A stretch of DNA of 64,000 nt from Azospirillum sp051124815 (GCF_051124815.1 NZ_CP118485.1:2790001-2854000), one strand, 5' to 3'; positions 17,450 to 26,172 are shown, counted from the first letter of the stretch. Program-made: numbers and translations. The notes: generated by a model not told the origin, from the sequence alone.

Positions 17450-17932
17450 ATGGCGAAGCGTGGGCCGAAGAAAAAGCGGGTGGACGCTCCCCAGACGGGG
17501 GTGGAACCGCTGAGGAGCCAGAACATCATGATCGGCGGGCACCGCACGAGCATGCGGCTGGAGCCGTCGATGTGGGATGCTCTGGAGGATATCGGCCGTC
17601 GGGAAGGTCTGACCGTCAACCGCCTCTGCACCCAGATCAAGGAGCGGATCGAAGAGCAGGCGCGCCGCCGGGGCATCAACCCGGAGGATGCGGATGTCAC
17701 CCTGACGTCCGCGGTGCGTGTTTTCATTGCCTCCTATTACCGCCGGGCCTGCACGGAGGACGGCCATCAGCGCGCCGGGCACGGCGGCAGCGATCCGTTC
17801 GTCGGCACGCCGTTCGATCTGCCGCCCTCCGACGAGGCCGAAGGCATCCAGGCCGCGGTCGCTGTCGGCGGAAATTTCCCGTCACCCGGCCCGGTTCCGG
17901 CCGGTTCCGCCCATTCCCATCTGGACGCCTGA
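17450..17932 (+). CDS. Ribbon-helix-helix domain protein
   Basis: Probable DNA-binding protein of 160 residues. The start MAKRGPKKKRVD is preceded by a GAAGGGG Shine-Dalgarno; a GTG at 17396 would add 18 residues but lacks one. The central block (about 30-85) reads HRTSMRLEPSMWDALEDIG then REGLTVNRLCTQI, the strand plus two helices of a ribbon-helix-helix protein seen in alphaproteobacterial single-domain RHH proteins. The C-terminal third is Gly/Pro/His-rich and probably disordered. Three TGCAACCA-type sites lie in its promoter. Targets unknown. Confidence 0.75.
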   Translation: MAKRGPKKKRVDAPQTGVEPLRSQNIMIGGHRTSMRLEPSMWDALEDIGRREGLTVNRLCTQIKERIEEQARRRGINPEDADVTLTSAVRVFIASYYRRACTEDGHQRAGHGGSDPFVGTPFDLPPSDEAEGIQAAVAVGGNFPSPGPVPAGSAHSHLDA

Positions 17933-17957
17933 GCGGGATCTTCAGCGGCTTCGGTGC

Positions 17958-18575
17958 TTATTCCACCGCCTCTTCGCGGGCGTCCTCGTTTTCACCGCCG
18001 GTGTAGTGCGCAGGCCAGTGCTTGCGCACAACCTCCCCATTGCTGTCGAAGATGTGGCACATGTTCAGCAGGGCCGGCCGCTTGCCGTCGTCCAGGGTCG
18101 GCTTGCCGGCTGCCTTGGCGCGTTCCGCCGCCTCGCGCGCCAGGATCGGGTAAACGGTCTGGAAGGCGGTTGTCGCCAGCGGCCCCAGCAGCTCCACCAG
18201 ATGGGTGCAGCCCTTCGGCCCGCCCAGCCGTTCCTTCACCGCGCGGGTCCAGCCCGGACCGATGCGCAGGCCGACCAGCTGCTGGAACCGCGGCGTAATG
18301 CTGCCGCAGGCCTTGTAGGGGCTGTGTTCGGTCACCGCCTCCACCGCCTGGACGGTCAGCTTGTCGTCCACCGTCAGGCGCATCCACATCTGGTGGATCG
18401 GCGTTCCTGGCTCCAGGTGGCCGCGCTCCTCGGTGTGGAAGCCGTAGCTCTTGACGTCGGTCAGGTGGCCTTCGATGTCCCACAGCCCGTCGGCGCGCCG
18501 GAAGCCCTGACAGGTGACGCGGCGGGTGTGGATCGGCTCGCGCGCGGCGGGGGCGGACAGCGAGGGCGCGGACAT
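17958..18575 (-). CDS. DUF2889 domain protein
   Basis: Conserved protein of 205 residues fitting DUF2889: HTRRVTCQGFRRADGLWDIEGHL near the N-terminus, DDKLTVQAVEA in the middle, and TPRFQQLVGLRIGPGW with CTHLVELLGPLATTAFQT later. No signal peptide or membrane segment. Function is not known for the family; members occur widely in proteobacteria. It converges with the RHH gene (25-nt gap) and stands alone upstream of the CBS-domain gene on the same strand. Confidence 0.8.
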   Translation of the reverse strand: MSAPSLSAPAAREPIHTRRVTCQGFRRADGLWDIEGHLTDVKSYGFHTEERGHLEPGTPIHQMWMRLTVDDKLTVQAVEAVTEHSPYKACGSITPRFQQLVGLRIGPGWTRAVKERLGGPKGCTHLVELLGPLATTAFQTVYPILAREAAERAKAAGKPTLDDGKRPALLNMCHIFDSNGEVVRKHWPAHYTGGENEDAREEAVE

Positions 18576-18689
18576 CGGGCGTTCCAGTTCAGCAGTGAGG
18601 GTGGCTCACCCTCGACTATCGGCGGGGCCGGGCGCCCGGTCAACCCGACCCCGCCGCAACGCAGCGTTACCTATAGGTCAACCTTGCGG

Positions 18690-19151
18690 TCATCCCAGGG
18701 TGGCTTCCGCCGAATAGCCGGTGCCGAACATGTAGGCTTCGCGGCTGCGCAGTTCGTCCTCCAGATGGGTGCGCACCACGGCGAACAGGTCGCGGATCGA
18801 CACCATGCCGACGACCTCGCCGCCCACCGCGATCGGCAGGTGGCGATAATGGTGCCGTTCCATCAGGTCGAGCGCCGCCAGCGCGGTGGCCGAGGGTTCC
18901 AGCGTGTCCGGATCGGCGGTCATCACCGCGGACAGCCGGGTGGTGTCGGGGTCGAGGCCGGCGGCGACCACGCGGGCGGTCATGTCGCGCTCGGTGACGA
19001 TGCCCTTCAGCGTGCGCCCTTCGGTGACCAGCACCGCGGCGATGCGCTTTTCAGCCATCAGCGTGGCGGCATCGCGCACGGTGGCGTCCGGCGGCAGGCA
19101 GGTCAGCTCCTGGTTCTTGATGACGTCAGGCATCAGTCGGCGTGTCGGCAT
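18690..19151 (-). CDS. Two-CBS-domain protein
   Basis: Protein of 153 residues consisting of two CBS motifs, about 8-60 (LPPDATVRDAATLMAEKRIAAVLV) and 75-130 (ADPDTLEPSATALAALDLMERHHYRHLPI). The start MPTRRLMPDV at 19151 was preferred over an in-frame ATG 9 nt upstream because GAGGGAG then sits 9 nt away. CBS pairs bind adenosine ligands and regulate partners; this one has no fused effector domain, so its partner is unknown. No obvious operon mate. Confidence 0.85.
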   Translation of the reverse strand: MPTRRLMPDVIKNQELTCLPPDATVRDAATLMAEKRIAAVLVTEGRTLKGIVTERDMTARVVAAGLDPDTTRLSAVMTADPDTLEPSATALAALDLMERHHYRHLPIAVGGEVVGMVSIRDLFAVVRTHLEDELRSREAYMFGTGYSAEATLG

Positions 19152-19328
19152 GTGTCCCATCTCCCTCGTGATTGCAGGTTTTGTGGACGAACGATGCACT
19201 CGACCGCGATTTCGCAGCGCGGCATACCGATCCTGTCAGCTTAATGCGCGGATAGTCAATAGAACCGATTGCTGTAAACTTACCACATATCTTGGTATGT
19301 CTTTGCCGCCCGCCCGGTTATGGCCCGG

Positions 19329-19841
19329 TTATTGGCCGGATTCCAGCCGCTTGCGCAGCCCGTCGAAGCCGCTGGTGTAGATGCCGGCGATGGCCTTGCG
19401 GGCTTCGGCGTCGGAGGCGCCCTTGGCCTCGAACTTCGAGGACCAGGTGATGCGGGTGGTGTGGGCGTCCACCGCGCTCAGCCGGATTGTGGAGTTGTAG
19501 TTCTTCACCGGCAGCGGCCCGCTCAGCAGCGTGTAGCGCAGCCGGTGCTTGGCGGCGGACAGGCCGGTCAGCCGTTCCTGGATGGCGCCGCCGCCCTTCA
19601 GCGCAAGGTCGCGCTCCTGGCTTTTCCCGGTCTTGCGCAGGTTGCAGCTCTCGACCGCCGGGTGCCAGTCGCCGATGGCGCAGAAGGGGCCGATCTGCTT
19701 CCACACCTGCTCGATCGGCGCCTTGATCGTCGCCTGCTCGCGAACCTCAAGCGCCATGGCCGGCGCCGCCGCCAGCAGCACCGCCCCCACGGCCGCCCCC
19801 AAGGCCGCCGTTGGGGCCGACACACCCACCATTGCCTTCAT
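19329..19841 (-). CDS. Exported SRPBCC (polyketide cyclase/Bet v1-like) family protein
   Basis: Secreted protein of 170 residues. The signal peptide covers about 1-30 (GAAVGAVLLAAAPAMA cleavage region). The rest matches the SRPBCC ligand-binding fold: APIEQVWKQIGPFCAIGDWHPAVESC at the start of the fold and TRITWSSKFEAKG with a long terminal helix. The ligand is unknown. It lies upstream of aroB on the opposite flank, separated by about 118 nt from the aroB end, with no operon partner. Confidence 0.8.
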   Translation of the reverse strand: MKAMVGVSAPTAALGAAVGAVLLAAAPAMALEVREQATIKAPIEQVWKQIGPFCAIGDWHPAVESCNLRKTGKSQERDLALKGGGAIQERLTGLSAAKHRLRYTLLSGPLPVKNYNSTIRLSAVDAHTTRITWSSKFEAKGASDAEARKAIAGIYTSGFDGLRKRLESGQ

Positions 19842-19959
19842 CGCCCATCCTCCCGGTTCCCGCCGCGGCGGAATGGCCGCGGTCTTGTCGGGGGAGTATG
19901 GGCGGGCAATCGTCGGCGCGGCTATTGTGCGAAAGGCGGATTGTCAGCGATATGGTGGA

Positions 19960-21105
19960 TCAGGCGGGCCGGACCGACTCCTCCAGCACGGCGCGGACGG
20001 CGGCGGCATCGACATCGCGGCGGGTGAAGGCGTTGCCGATGCGGTCGGCCAGGATGAAGGTGATGCGGCCGTCCTGCACCTTCTTGTCCTTGGCCATCGA
20101 TCGCACCAGCCCATCGACGTCCCAGGCGACGCCGGGGATGTCGGCCGGGCGCACCGGCAGGCCGACCTCGGCCAGATGGGCGCGGGCGCGCCGGGCGTCT
20201 TCGGCCGGACACAGGCCCAGCCGGACCGACAGGTCGAAGGCCAGCACCATGCCGATCGCCACCCCTTCGCCATGCAGCAGGGTCTGGCCGAAGCCGGTCG
20301 CCGCCTCCAGCGCATGGCCGAAGGTGTGGCCCAGGTTCAGCAGCGCGCGGTCGCCGCTCTCGCGCTCGTCCACCCCGACGATGTCGGCCTTGGCGCGGCA
20401 GCTGACCGTCACCGCATGGCGCCGGGCGTCGCTGTCGCCGTCCACCACCCGCCGGCCGTTCCGCTCCAGCCACGCGAAGAAGTCGGGCTGGCGGATCAGG
20501 CCGTATTTCACCACCTCGGCGTAGCCGGCCAGAACCTCGCGGCGGGGCAGGGTGTCCAGCGTGGCGGTGTCGGCGATGACCAGGCGCGGCTGGTGGAAGG
20601 CGCCGATCAGGTTCTTGCCGTGGCGGCTGTTGATGCCGGTCTTGCCGCCGACCGAGCTGTCGACCTGGCTCAGCAGCGTCGTCGGCACCTGGATGAAGTC
20701 GATGCCGCGCAGCGCCGACGCCGCGGCGAAGCCGGTGATGTCGCCGATCACCCCGCCGCCCAGCGCCAGCAGGACGGTCGACCGCTCGATCCCGCGGCCC
20801 AGGATGTCGTCCATCAGCTGCTGGAAATGGGCGAAGTCCTTGGTCTTCTCGCCGGCCGGCAGGACGATGGCCGGTTGCGGCGCGATCCCCGCCCCCTGCA
20901 TCGCCGCGTTCAACCGGTCCAGATGCAGCGGCGCCACGTTGGCATCGGTCACCACGATCGGCGCCCGGCCGCGGGTGACGGCGGCGATGCGCTCGCCGGA
21001 TCGGGCCAGCACGCCGTCGCCGACCAGGATGTCGTAGCTGCGGGCGCCCAACTCCAGGCGGACGGTGTCGAGAGCGGCCGGGGTGGTGGCGGAGACGGAG
21101 GTCAT
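19960..21105 (-). CDS. aroB: 3-dehydroquinate synthase
   Basis: Second step of the shikimate pathway, converting DAHP to 3-dehydroquinate with NAD+ and a divalent metal. Length 381 fits. Conserved parts visible: LPAGEKTKDFAHFQQLMD, ALGGGVIGDITGFAAA (NAD-binding), PTTLLSQVDSSVGGKTGIN, and the metal-binding region with RALLNLGHTFGHALE and HGEGVAIGM. It follows aroK by 51 nt on the same strand, the usual aroK-aroB operon. Confidence 0.96.
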   Translation of the reverse strand: MTSVSATTPAALDTVRLELGARSYDILVGDGVLARSGERIAAVTRGRAPIVVTDANVAPLHLDRLNAAMQGAGIAPQPAIVLPAGEKTKDFAHFQQLMDDILGRGIERSTVLLALGGGVIGDITGFAAASALRGIDFIQVPTTLLSQVDSSVGGKTGINSRHGKNLIGAFHQPRLVIADTATLDTLPRREVLAGYAEVVKYGLIRQPDFFAWLERNGRRVVDGDSDARRHAVTVSCRAKADIVGVDERESGDRALLNLGHTFGHALEAATGFGQTLLHGEGVAIGMVLAFDLSVRLGLCPAEDARRARAHLAEVGLPVRPADIPGVAWDVDGLVRSMAKDKKVQDGRITFILADRIGNAFTRRDVDAAAVRAVLEESVRPA

Positions 21106-21156
21106 CGGGGCAGTCCGCGAAGCTGGTGGTTCAGGGATAAGGATGGGAACGGCGGG

Positions 21157-21864
21157 TCAGGAGGCGTCCGTCTTGCCGGATTCGGTTTTGGTGGCGTCGC
21201 CCTTGCCGGGCCGACCGCCGCGCGGCGCACGGTGGGGAAGCTGGACGCCGAAATGCGCCTCCAGCGCGTCGATCACCAGCTCCACCGTCACGTCGGGCGG
21301 GCGTTCGTCGCTGACCACGGTCAGGTCGGCCTCGGCATAGATGGGATAGCGCTGTTCCATCAGCCGGCCCAGGATGGCGCGCGGGTCGCCCTGGTTCAGG
21401 ATCGGGCGGTGGGTGCGCCGGGCGGTGCGGGCGACCAGCACGTCCAGTTCGGCACGCAGCCAGACCGACACGCCGTGCTCGCGGATGGCGGCGCGGGTCT
21501 CCGGGTCCATGAAGGCGCCGCCGCCGGTCGCCAGGATATGCACCGGCTCGTCCTTCACCAGACGGCTGATGATGCGGCGTTCGACGGAGCGGAAGACCGG
21601 CTCGCCGTCGCGGGCGAAGATTTCGGCGATCGTGCAGCCGGCCGCCGCCTCGATCTCGGTGTCGGCGTCGCGGAAGGGCAGGTGCAGGCGCGTCGCCAGC
21701 CGGCGCCCGATGGCGCTCTTGCCGGCCCCCATCAGCCCGACCAGCACCACGGTGCGCGGCAGCAGCGGCTCCGCATCCTCCGCCGCACCCGTGCCCGGAC
21801 CTGTTCCCGGATTTGTCCCCGGGCCCTGGGCCGTCATCGCCTTGCGCAGTCCCATCACATCCAT
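21157..21864 (-). CDS. aroK: Shikimate kinase with low-complexity tails
   Basis: Phosphorylates shikimate with ATP. The P-loop GLMGAGKS, the DADTEIE shikimate-binding Asp, FRSVERR and ATGGGAFM motifs are all present. Length is 235 from MDVMGLRKAM, longer than a typical 170-180 residue enzyme: a Gly/Thr/Pro repeat leader (GPGTNPGTGPGTG, about 17-30) and a basic tail (HRAPRGGRPGKGDATKTES) flank the core. An internal ATG 9 nt downstream is also plausible. First gene of aroK-aroB. Divergent from the small membrane protein gene across about 324 nt. Confidence 0.93.
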   Translation of the reverse strand: MDVMGLRKAMTAQGPGTNPGTGPGTGAAEDAEPLLPRTVVLVGLMGAGKSAIGRRLATRLHLPFRDADTEIEAAAGCTIAEIFARDGEPVFRSVERRIISRLVKDEPVHILATGGGAFMDPETRAAIREHGVSVWLRAELDVLVARTARRTHRPILNQGDPRAILGRLMEQRYPIYAEADLTVVSDERPPDVTVELVIDALEAHFGVQLPHRAPRGGRPGKGDATKTESGKTDAS

Positions 21865-22188
21865 CCGATCCGCCACCCGTCCCCTTCGATGCCGGCAGGC
21901 CCAATTCCCCGCTCCAGGTCCCCGCCGGCCGTCATACCGCTGAAACAGACAACACTCATACCCGCCGACAGCTGGCCGGCACAAGCGCCCCGGCCTTGTC
22001 GGAAGATCGGGTGGACGGGTTGCGCCGCGATCCGACCTGTGGCTACACTGCGCCGCCTTCCGGCCCCCGGCCGGGGTCGCGGATGCTTTAGCAGAAAAGC
22101 CATTGCTTGTCCCAAGCCCTGCGGACGCAGGGCGTGGTAGCTCCGCTCCGCTCCTCCGTTTTTTCCGACACAACACGTCCCTGGTGCC
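21865..22188. other. Divergent intergenic region between aroK and the xerD cluster
   Basis: No gene longer than a few codons is supported. It must contain the aroK promoter (minus) and a promoter for the small-protein/xerD cluster (plus). A GC-rich inverted segment CGGCCCCCGGCCGG is present near 22065. One weak plus-strand promoter is listed separately. Confidence 0.5.
22020..22049 (+). promoter_or_regulatory. Weak candidate promoter upstream of the 46-aa membrane protein
   Basis: TTGCGC (22020-22025), 18-nt spacer, TACACT (22044-22049). Boxes match consensus only partly (three and four of six), so this is tentative. Confidence 0.25.
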
Positions 22189-22329
22189 ATGAGCCGGTTT
22201 CTCTCCATCCTCCTCGTCCTGCTGTTGCTGGTGATCGCCGGTGGCATGGTGTTCCTCGCCTCGTGGGACCTGCCGGCTCCGTCGAAAACGGTGGAGAAGG
22301 TTCTGCCGGATGAGCGCTTCCCGCGCTGA
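22189..22329 (+). CDS. Small single-pass membrane protein (46 aa)
   Basis: A 46-residue reading frame beginning MSRFLSILLVLLLLVIAGG and ending DERFPR. Residues about 4-25 are one continuous hydrophobic helix; the remainder (SWDLPAPSKTVEKVLP) is a short polar periplasmic-type tail. Its end overlaps the start of the next gene (ATG at 22310), which argues for genuine translation and coupling. Divergent from aroK and upstream of xerD, a position where alphaproteobacteria often carry such a small hydrophobic protein. Function unknown. Confidence 0.7.
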   Translation: MSRFLSILLVLLLLVIAGGMVFLASWDLPAPSKTVEKVLPDERFPR

Positions 22330-24184
22330 ACCCCGACCATCGGCCGGGGGCGTCCCCCGGATCGCGGTTCCGCTGCTGGCCGGGCTGCTGGCGGCCGGCT
22401 GTGCCGCGTTTGCCCACGCTCAGGCATTCGGCCCGCCGATCCGGCTGACGCCCGACGTGGCGTCCCCCGCACCCGCTCCGGCCCCCGCGCCGGCGGTCGT
22501 ACCGGTCTATCCGCCCGTGGTGACCCCGCCGCCCGCCGTCTCCCCCGTGGTGGCGCGGCCGGCCCCCGTCGCGCGCGAGGCATTGGGCGCGCCCGACCCC
22601 GACGGCGCCGGCACCCTCAGCGGCGTGCAGGGGCTGGGCGGCGATCCCTGGCGCGGCATCGGCCGGGCGGAGCTTCTGCCGCTGATCGCCGCCCTTCCGG
22701 TCGATACCCCGTCCCCCACCGTCAAGGCGCTGGAGCGCCGGCTGCTGCTGAGCGCCGGCTCCCCCGCCGTCGCGACGGGTGAGGCGCCGCCGCCCCGCCG
22801 CTTCGGCGCCCTGCGCATCGAAAAGCTGGCGCGGCTCGGCGATCCCGCCGGGGCGGCCGATCTGGCCGACCTGCTGCCGGCGGCGCTGGCGGCGGACGAA
22901 CCGGCGGCCAGGGCGCTGACCGATGCGGAGCTGGTGCGCGGCGGCCTGGACTGCACGCGGGCGCTGGCCCGCGGCCGGAGCTTTGCGTCCGCCTACTGGA
23001 CCCGGCTGGCCCTGTTCTGCCGCGCCCGCGTCGGCGACCGGGCCGGCACCGACGAGGCGCTGGCCACGCTGCGCGGCGGTGGCCGGCGCTCCGACCCGTT
23101 CCTGATGGTTGCCGAGGCGCTGGCCGGCGCCGCCCCGCCGCCGGCCCGGATGCTGTCGCTGCAGGGTGACGGCGAGGGGCTGTCGCTGCTGCTCGCCGCC
23201 ATGCGCACGGCGCGGATCGGCGTTCCGCCCGACCGGCTGCCGCTGGACAACCCGCCGGCGCTGGCCGCCATCGCCACCAACCCCTCCACCGATCCCACCA
23301 CCCGCGCCGCCGCCGGCGAACGGGCGGCGGCCTCGCTGTTCCTCGACGCCCGCCAGTTGACGGACCTCTATGCCCAGGTTCCGGCGGTGGGGGACGAGCT
23401 GCTGCGGGTGCGCGACATCGCCCGGCGCGATCGCGGCGCCCGCACCCGCGCGCTGGTCCATCAGGCGATGGCGGCGGCGATGGATGGGCGGCGGCGCGTC
23501 GCGCTGGCCGCTCTGGCGGTGGAACTGGTCGATCCGCGGCTGCGCGCCGGGCCGGTCGGCAATGCCGCCGCCGGGCTGCTCGACAGCGTGTCGCCGAGCG
23601 GCGACGCCGCGGCGCTGGCCCCGGCGGCGACCCGGCTCTATTACGCGCTCGGCCGGCTCGATCAGGCGCGGCGCTGGCAGGATCTGGCCCTGCGCAGCGG
23701 GCGGAGCGCCGACACCGCCTGGCTGTGGCCGCTCTCCGTGGTCGCCACCGGTCGCGGTGCCGAGAATCCGCAAGCCCTGACCGCATGGCTGGACGAGGCG
23801 CTGCGCGGCGCCGACGGCCTTGCCCGCAACCGCATCGCCGGCCAGTTGGCGCTTCTCCAGGCCATCGGAGTAGCGATCCCGGACGAGGCGTGGATGAAGG
23901 CGACCGACGGCGCCGGCCCACCCAGCGGCAGCGATGCCGGCGTCGATCCGGCGCTGTGGCAGCGGCTGGGCGACGCCGCGGCCGGCGGTCGCATCGGCGA
24001 GACGGTGGCCGTCGCCCTGCTGCTGATAGGGGAGGCCGGGCCGGCCGCGCTGCCACCCGTCGTCACCGCCCGCGTCGCGGCCAACCTGAAGGCGGTCGGG
24101 CTGGAGCCGGACGCCCGCGCGCTGGTCCGCGAGGCGATGGCCGCCATCGCCGGCCCCTCCGTGCCCACCTCAACCGACGAATGA
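22310..24184 (+). CDS. Large exported Ala/Pro-rich protein of unknown function
   Basis: Predicted 624-residue protein starting MSASRAEPRPS inside the 3' end of the small membrane protein gene. A signal peptide lies at about 14-38 (VPLLAGLLAAGCAAFAHAQA); the Cys could suggest a lipoprotein but the -3 position is Ala rather than Leu. A Pro-rich linker (APAPAPAVVPVYPPVV) follows. The rest is alanine-rich and helical, reminiscent of repeat solenoids (TPR-like), with no catalytic motif recognised. The xerD gene follows after 4 nt, so all three genes form one unit. Confidence 0.7.
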   Translation: MSASRAEPRPSAGGVPRIAVPLLAGLLAAGCAAFAHAQAFGPPIRLTPDVASPAPAPAPAPAVVPVYPPVVTPPPAVSPVVARPAPVAREALGAPDPDGAGTLSGVQGLGGDPWRGIGRAELLPLIAALPVDTPSPTVKALERRLLLSAGSPAVATGEAPPPRRFGALRIEKLARLGDPAGAADLADLLPAALAADEPAARALTDAELVRGGLDCTRALARGRSFASAYWTRLALFCRARVGDRAGTDEALATLRGGGRRSDPFLMVAEALAGAAPPPARMLSLQGDGEGLSLLLAAMRTARIGVPPDRLPLDNPPALAAIATNPSTDPTTRAAAGERAAASLFLDARQLTDLYAQVPAVGDELLRVRDIARRDRGARTRALVHQAMAAAMDGRRRVALAALAVELVDPRLRAGPVGNAAAGLLDSVSPSGDAAALAPAATRLYYALGRLDQARRWQDLALRSGRSADTAWLWPLSVVATGRGAENPQALTAWLDEALRGADGLARNRIAGQLALLQAIGVAIPDEAWMKATDGAGPPSGSDAGVDPALWQRLGDAAAGGRIGETVAVALLLIGEAGPAALPPVVTARVAANLKAVGLEPDARALVREAMAAIAGPSVPTSTDE

Positions 24185-24188
24185 CCTC

Positions 24189-25232
24189 ATGTCCGGGAAG
24201 TCCACCACCACCATGACCGGCAGCAAGTCCTCCGCGAAGCCTCCCGCCAAGCGGCGCGGCCGGCCGTGCAAGCCGCGCACGGTCGCCACTTCGCCGCATC
24301 TGGACGCCTTCCTCGACATGCTGACGGCGGAGCGCGGGGCGGCGGTGAACACGCGGCTGGCCTACGAGCGCGACCTCGCCGACCTCGGCCGCTGGCTGGC
24401 CCAGCGCAGCGTCGCGCTGGAATCGGCCGGGACCGAGGACCTCCGCGCCTATCTGGCGGTGCAGAGCAAGGACGGCGCGCCGCGCACCGTGGCGCGGCGG
24501 CTGTCGGCGATGCGGCAGTTCTACCGCTTCCTGCTGTCGGAAGGCCGCCGCGTCGACGACCCCGCCTCGCCGCTCGACAGCCCCAAGCAGGGCCGCCCGC
24601 TGCCCAAGATCCTGACGGAGGCGGAGGTCGGCGCCATGCTGTCCACCGCCGAGGCGCGCGGCGGGCCGGAAGGCTTGCGGCTGGTGGCGCTGCTTGAGGT
24701 GCTCTACGCCACCGGCCTGCGCGTGTCGGAACTGGTCGGCCTGCCGATGACCGCGATCATGCGCGACGGCCGCGGCCTGTTGGTGCGCGGCAAGGGCGGC
24801 AAGGAACGCATGGTGCCGCTGTCCGATCCGGCGCTGGCGGCGCTGGCCGGCTACATCCCGTTGCGCGGCCACTTCATCCCGCCGACCGCCGGGGCAGGGG
24901 GTGAGGCCGGGCACAGCCCCTTCCTGTTCCCGTCACGCAGCTCCGCCGAAGGGCACCTGACGCGCCAGCGCTTCGCCCAGCTGTTGAAGCAACTGGCCAT
25001 CGACTCCGGGATCGACCCGGAAAAGGTCAGCCCGCACGTGCTGCGCCACGCCTTCGCCACCCATCTGCTCGACCATGGCGCCGACCTGCGCTCCGTCCAG
25101 AAGATGCTGGGGCATGCCGACATCGCGACGACGCAGATCTATACGCACGTGGTGACCGAGCGGCTGAAGAAGGTCATGCACGACCACCACCCGCTGGCGC
25201 GCCGCAGGGTGGAAGAACCCTCGGAGGGGTAG
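24189..25232 (+). CDS. xerD: Tyrosine recombinase XerD
   Basis: Site-specific recombinase that with XerC resolves chromosome dimers at dif. It has 347 residues, including a basic leader of about 33 residues (KPPAKRRGRPCKPR) beyond the usual 300. The N-terminal SAM-like core-binding domain spans about 35-125. The catalytic domain shows Arg in ATGLRVSEL, the beta-hairpin Lys (GKGGKERMVPL), HVLRHAFATH, the second His in GHADIATTQIYTH and nucleophile Y318. XerD rather than XerC is suggested by resemblance and context; the distinction is not certain. Confidence 0.88.
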   Translation: MSGKSTTTMTGSKSSAKPPAKRRGRPCKPRTVATSPHLDAFLDMLTAERGAAVNTRLAYERDLADLGRWLAQRSVALESAGTEDLRAYLAVQSKDGAPRTVARRLSAMRQFYRFLLSEGRRVDDPASPLDSPKQGRPLPKILTEAEVGAMLSTAEARGGPEGLRLVALLEVLYATGLRVSELVGLPMTAIMRDGRGLLVRGKGGKERMVPLSDPALAALAGYIPLRGHFIPPTAGAGGEAGHSPFLFPSRSSAEGHLTRQRFAQLLKQLAIDSGIDPEKVSPHVLRHAFATHLLDHGADLRSVQKMLGHADIATTQIYTHVVTERLKKVMHDHHPLARRRVEEPSEG

Positions 25233-25267
25233 GGGGGTAAGGATGGAGGGGAGGTGTCGGCTTCGAT

Positions 25268-25376
25268 TGCCCCCACCCCAACCCTCCCCCGCTGGGCGGG
25301 GGAGGGGGCTAAGTGCTTGTTCGTTAAGGCGTCGGCAGTCCCTCCCCCGCCCAGCGGGGGAGGTTAGGTGGGGGCA
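25268..25376. repeat. Dispersed C/G-rich palindromic element, copy 1
   Basis: An inverted pair of units: TGCCCCCACCCCAACCCTCC with GCTGGGCGGGGGAGGG on the left, and CCTCCCCCGCCCAGCGGGGG then AGGTTAGGTGGGGGCA on the right. Each unit is itself a hairpin around CCCCCGC/GCGGGGG. Near-identical units recur at 49.9-50.0 kb and a related one at 41.9 kb. It lies between xerD and the PHA-system gene (convergent), typical of REP/BIME-like elements. Confidence 0.8.
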
Positions 25377-25404
25377 TCGTCAGCCAACTACTCCCCACAA
25401 ACCC

Positions 25405-25716
25405 CTACTTCTTCTCCAGCATCAGCGTGCCCTGGCGGGTCACCTTGTTCTTGATCTTGTCGGCCAGCAGTGCCAGCGCCCAGGGCAGCTGCACCTCCAT
25501 CTCGACGCTGTCGTCCAGCACGTCGATGTGGCCGGCGATGGTCTGGGCCAGGGCCACGACGCGAAAGTTCAGGCGGTCGTCTGTCCAACTGTCGTCGACG
25601 CTGGCCGCCACGGCGCTGAGGCGCGCCCGCACCTCGCCCATGCCGTCGACCAGCCGGCGCTTGGCCTCCGCCCGGCCGAGCGAGTGGGGGATGGACAGGG
25701 TCAGGGGCTTCGGCAT
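25405..25716 (-). CDS. Polyhydroxyalkanoic acid system family protein
   Basis: Small protein of 103 residues matching the putative PHA system (PHA_gran_rgn) family: KPLTLSIPHSLGRAEAKRRL at the N-terminus, DRLNFRVVALAQTIAGHIDV in the middle, VEMEVQLPWALALLADKI near the end. The family is named from association with PHA gene clusters; no phaC or phaP is near here. It resembles short START-like beta-strand proteins. It lies 72 nt downstream of phhB on the same strand. Confidence 0.78.
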   Translation of the reverse strand: MPKPLTLSIPHSLGRAEAKRRLVDGMGEVRARLSAVAASVDDSWTDDRLNFRVVALAQTIAGHIDVLDDSVEMEVQLPWALALLADKIKNKVTRQGTLMLEKK

Positions 25717-25749
25717 GGTCGGCGGCTCCGCACGTCACAGGGATAGGGT

Positions 25750-25769
25750 AACGCCCGCAAGCGGGCGTT
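25750..25769. other. GC-rich hairpin between phhB and the PHA-system gene
   Basis: AACGCCCG-caag-CGGGCGTT is an 8-bp perfect hairpin in the 72-nt gap. Neither strand has a T-run after it, so it may attenuate or stabilise RNA rather than terminate. Confidence 0.4.
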
Positions 25770-25788
25770 GGGTCCCGAACCCATACCC

Positions 25789-26091
25789 TCAGCGGTCGTG
25801 CAGCGGCGCCATCTGGTCCAGGCGGTGGGCGAAGTCGATGTCGGCCTGGGTCACGGCGTCGGCGCTGCGGGTGTAGAGGATCACCTCCACCCGGCCGACG
25901 TCGTTGAACCATTCGGGATGGTGGCCGGTCTTCTCGGCCAGCAGGGCGACCTGGGTCATGAAGCCCCAGGCGGCCGGGAAATCGGCGAAATGGTAGGTCT
26001 TGCGGATGGCGTCGCGTTCCAACACCTCCGCCCAGCCGTGCAGTTCCTTCAGCGCCGTCTGGCGGGGTACGCCGACAAGGCGATCGGACAT
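25789..26091 (-). CDS. phhB: 4a-hydroxytetrahydrobiopterin dehydratase (PCD/DCoH)
   Basis: Pterin-4-alpha-carbinolamine dehydratase of 100 residues, recycling the pterin cofactor of aromatic amino acid hydroxylases or moonlighting in other pterin metabolism. The signature KTGHHPEWFNDVGRVEVIL with the catalytic His pair and the later His in IDFAHRLDQMA are present. No phenylalanine hydroxylase gene is in the window. The divergent zincin gene starts 82 nt away. Confidence 0.92.
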   Translation of the reverse strand: MSDRLVGVPRQTALKELHGWAEVLERDAIRKTYHFADFPAAWGFMTQVALLAEKTGHHPEWFNDVGRVEVILYTRSADAVTQADIDFAHRLDQMAPLHDR

Positions 26092-26172
26092 GATGACCTC
26101 CCTTTCTTCCGTCTCTCTTTTGCCGCCCGCAGCTTCTTGGCGAACGGGCGGCGGTTCGCTACCTTCTGCGGC

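Noticed and set aside
24189..25232. xerD as a phage or mobile-element integrase
   Set aside because: Length, motifs and chromosomal housekeeping context fit XerD; there are no attachment sites or mobile genes nearby.
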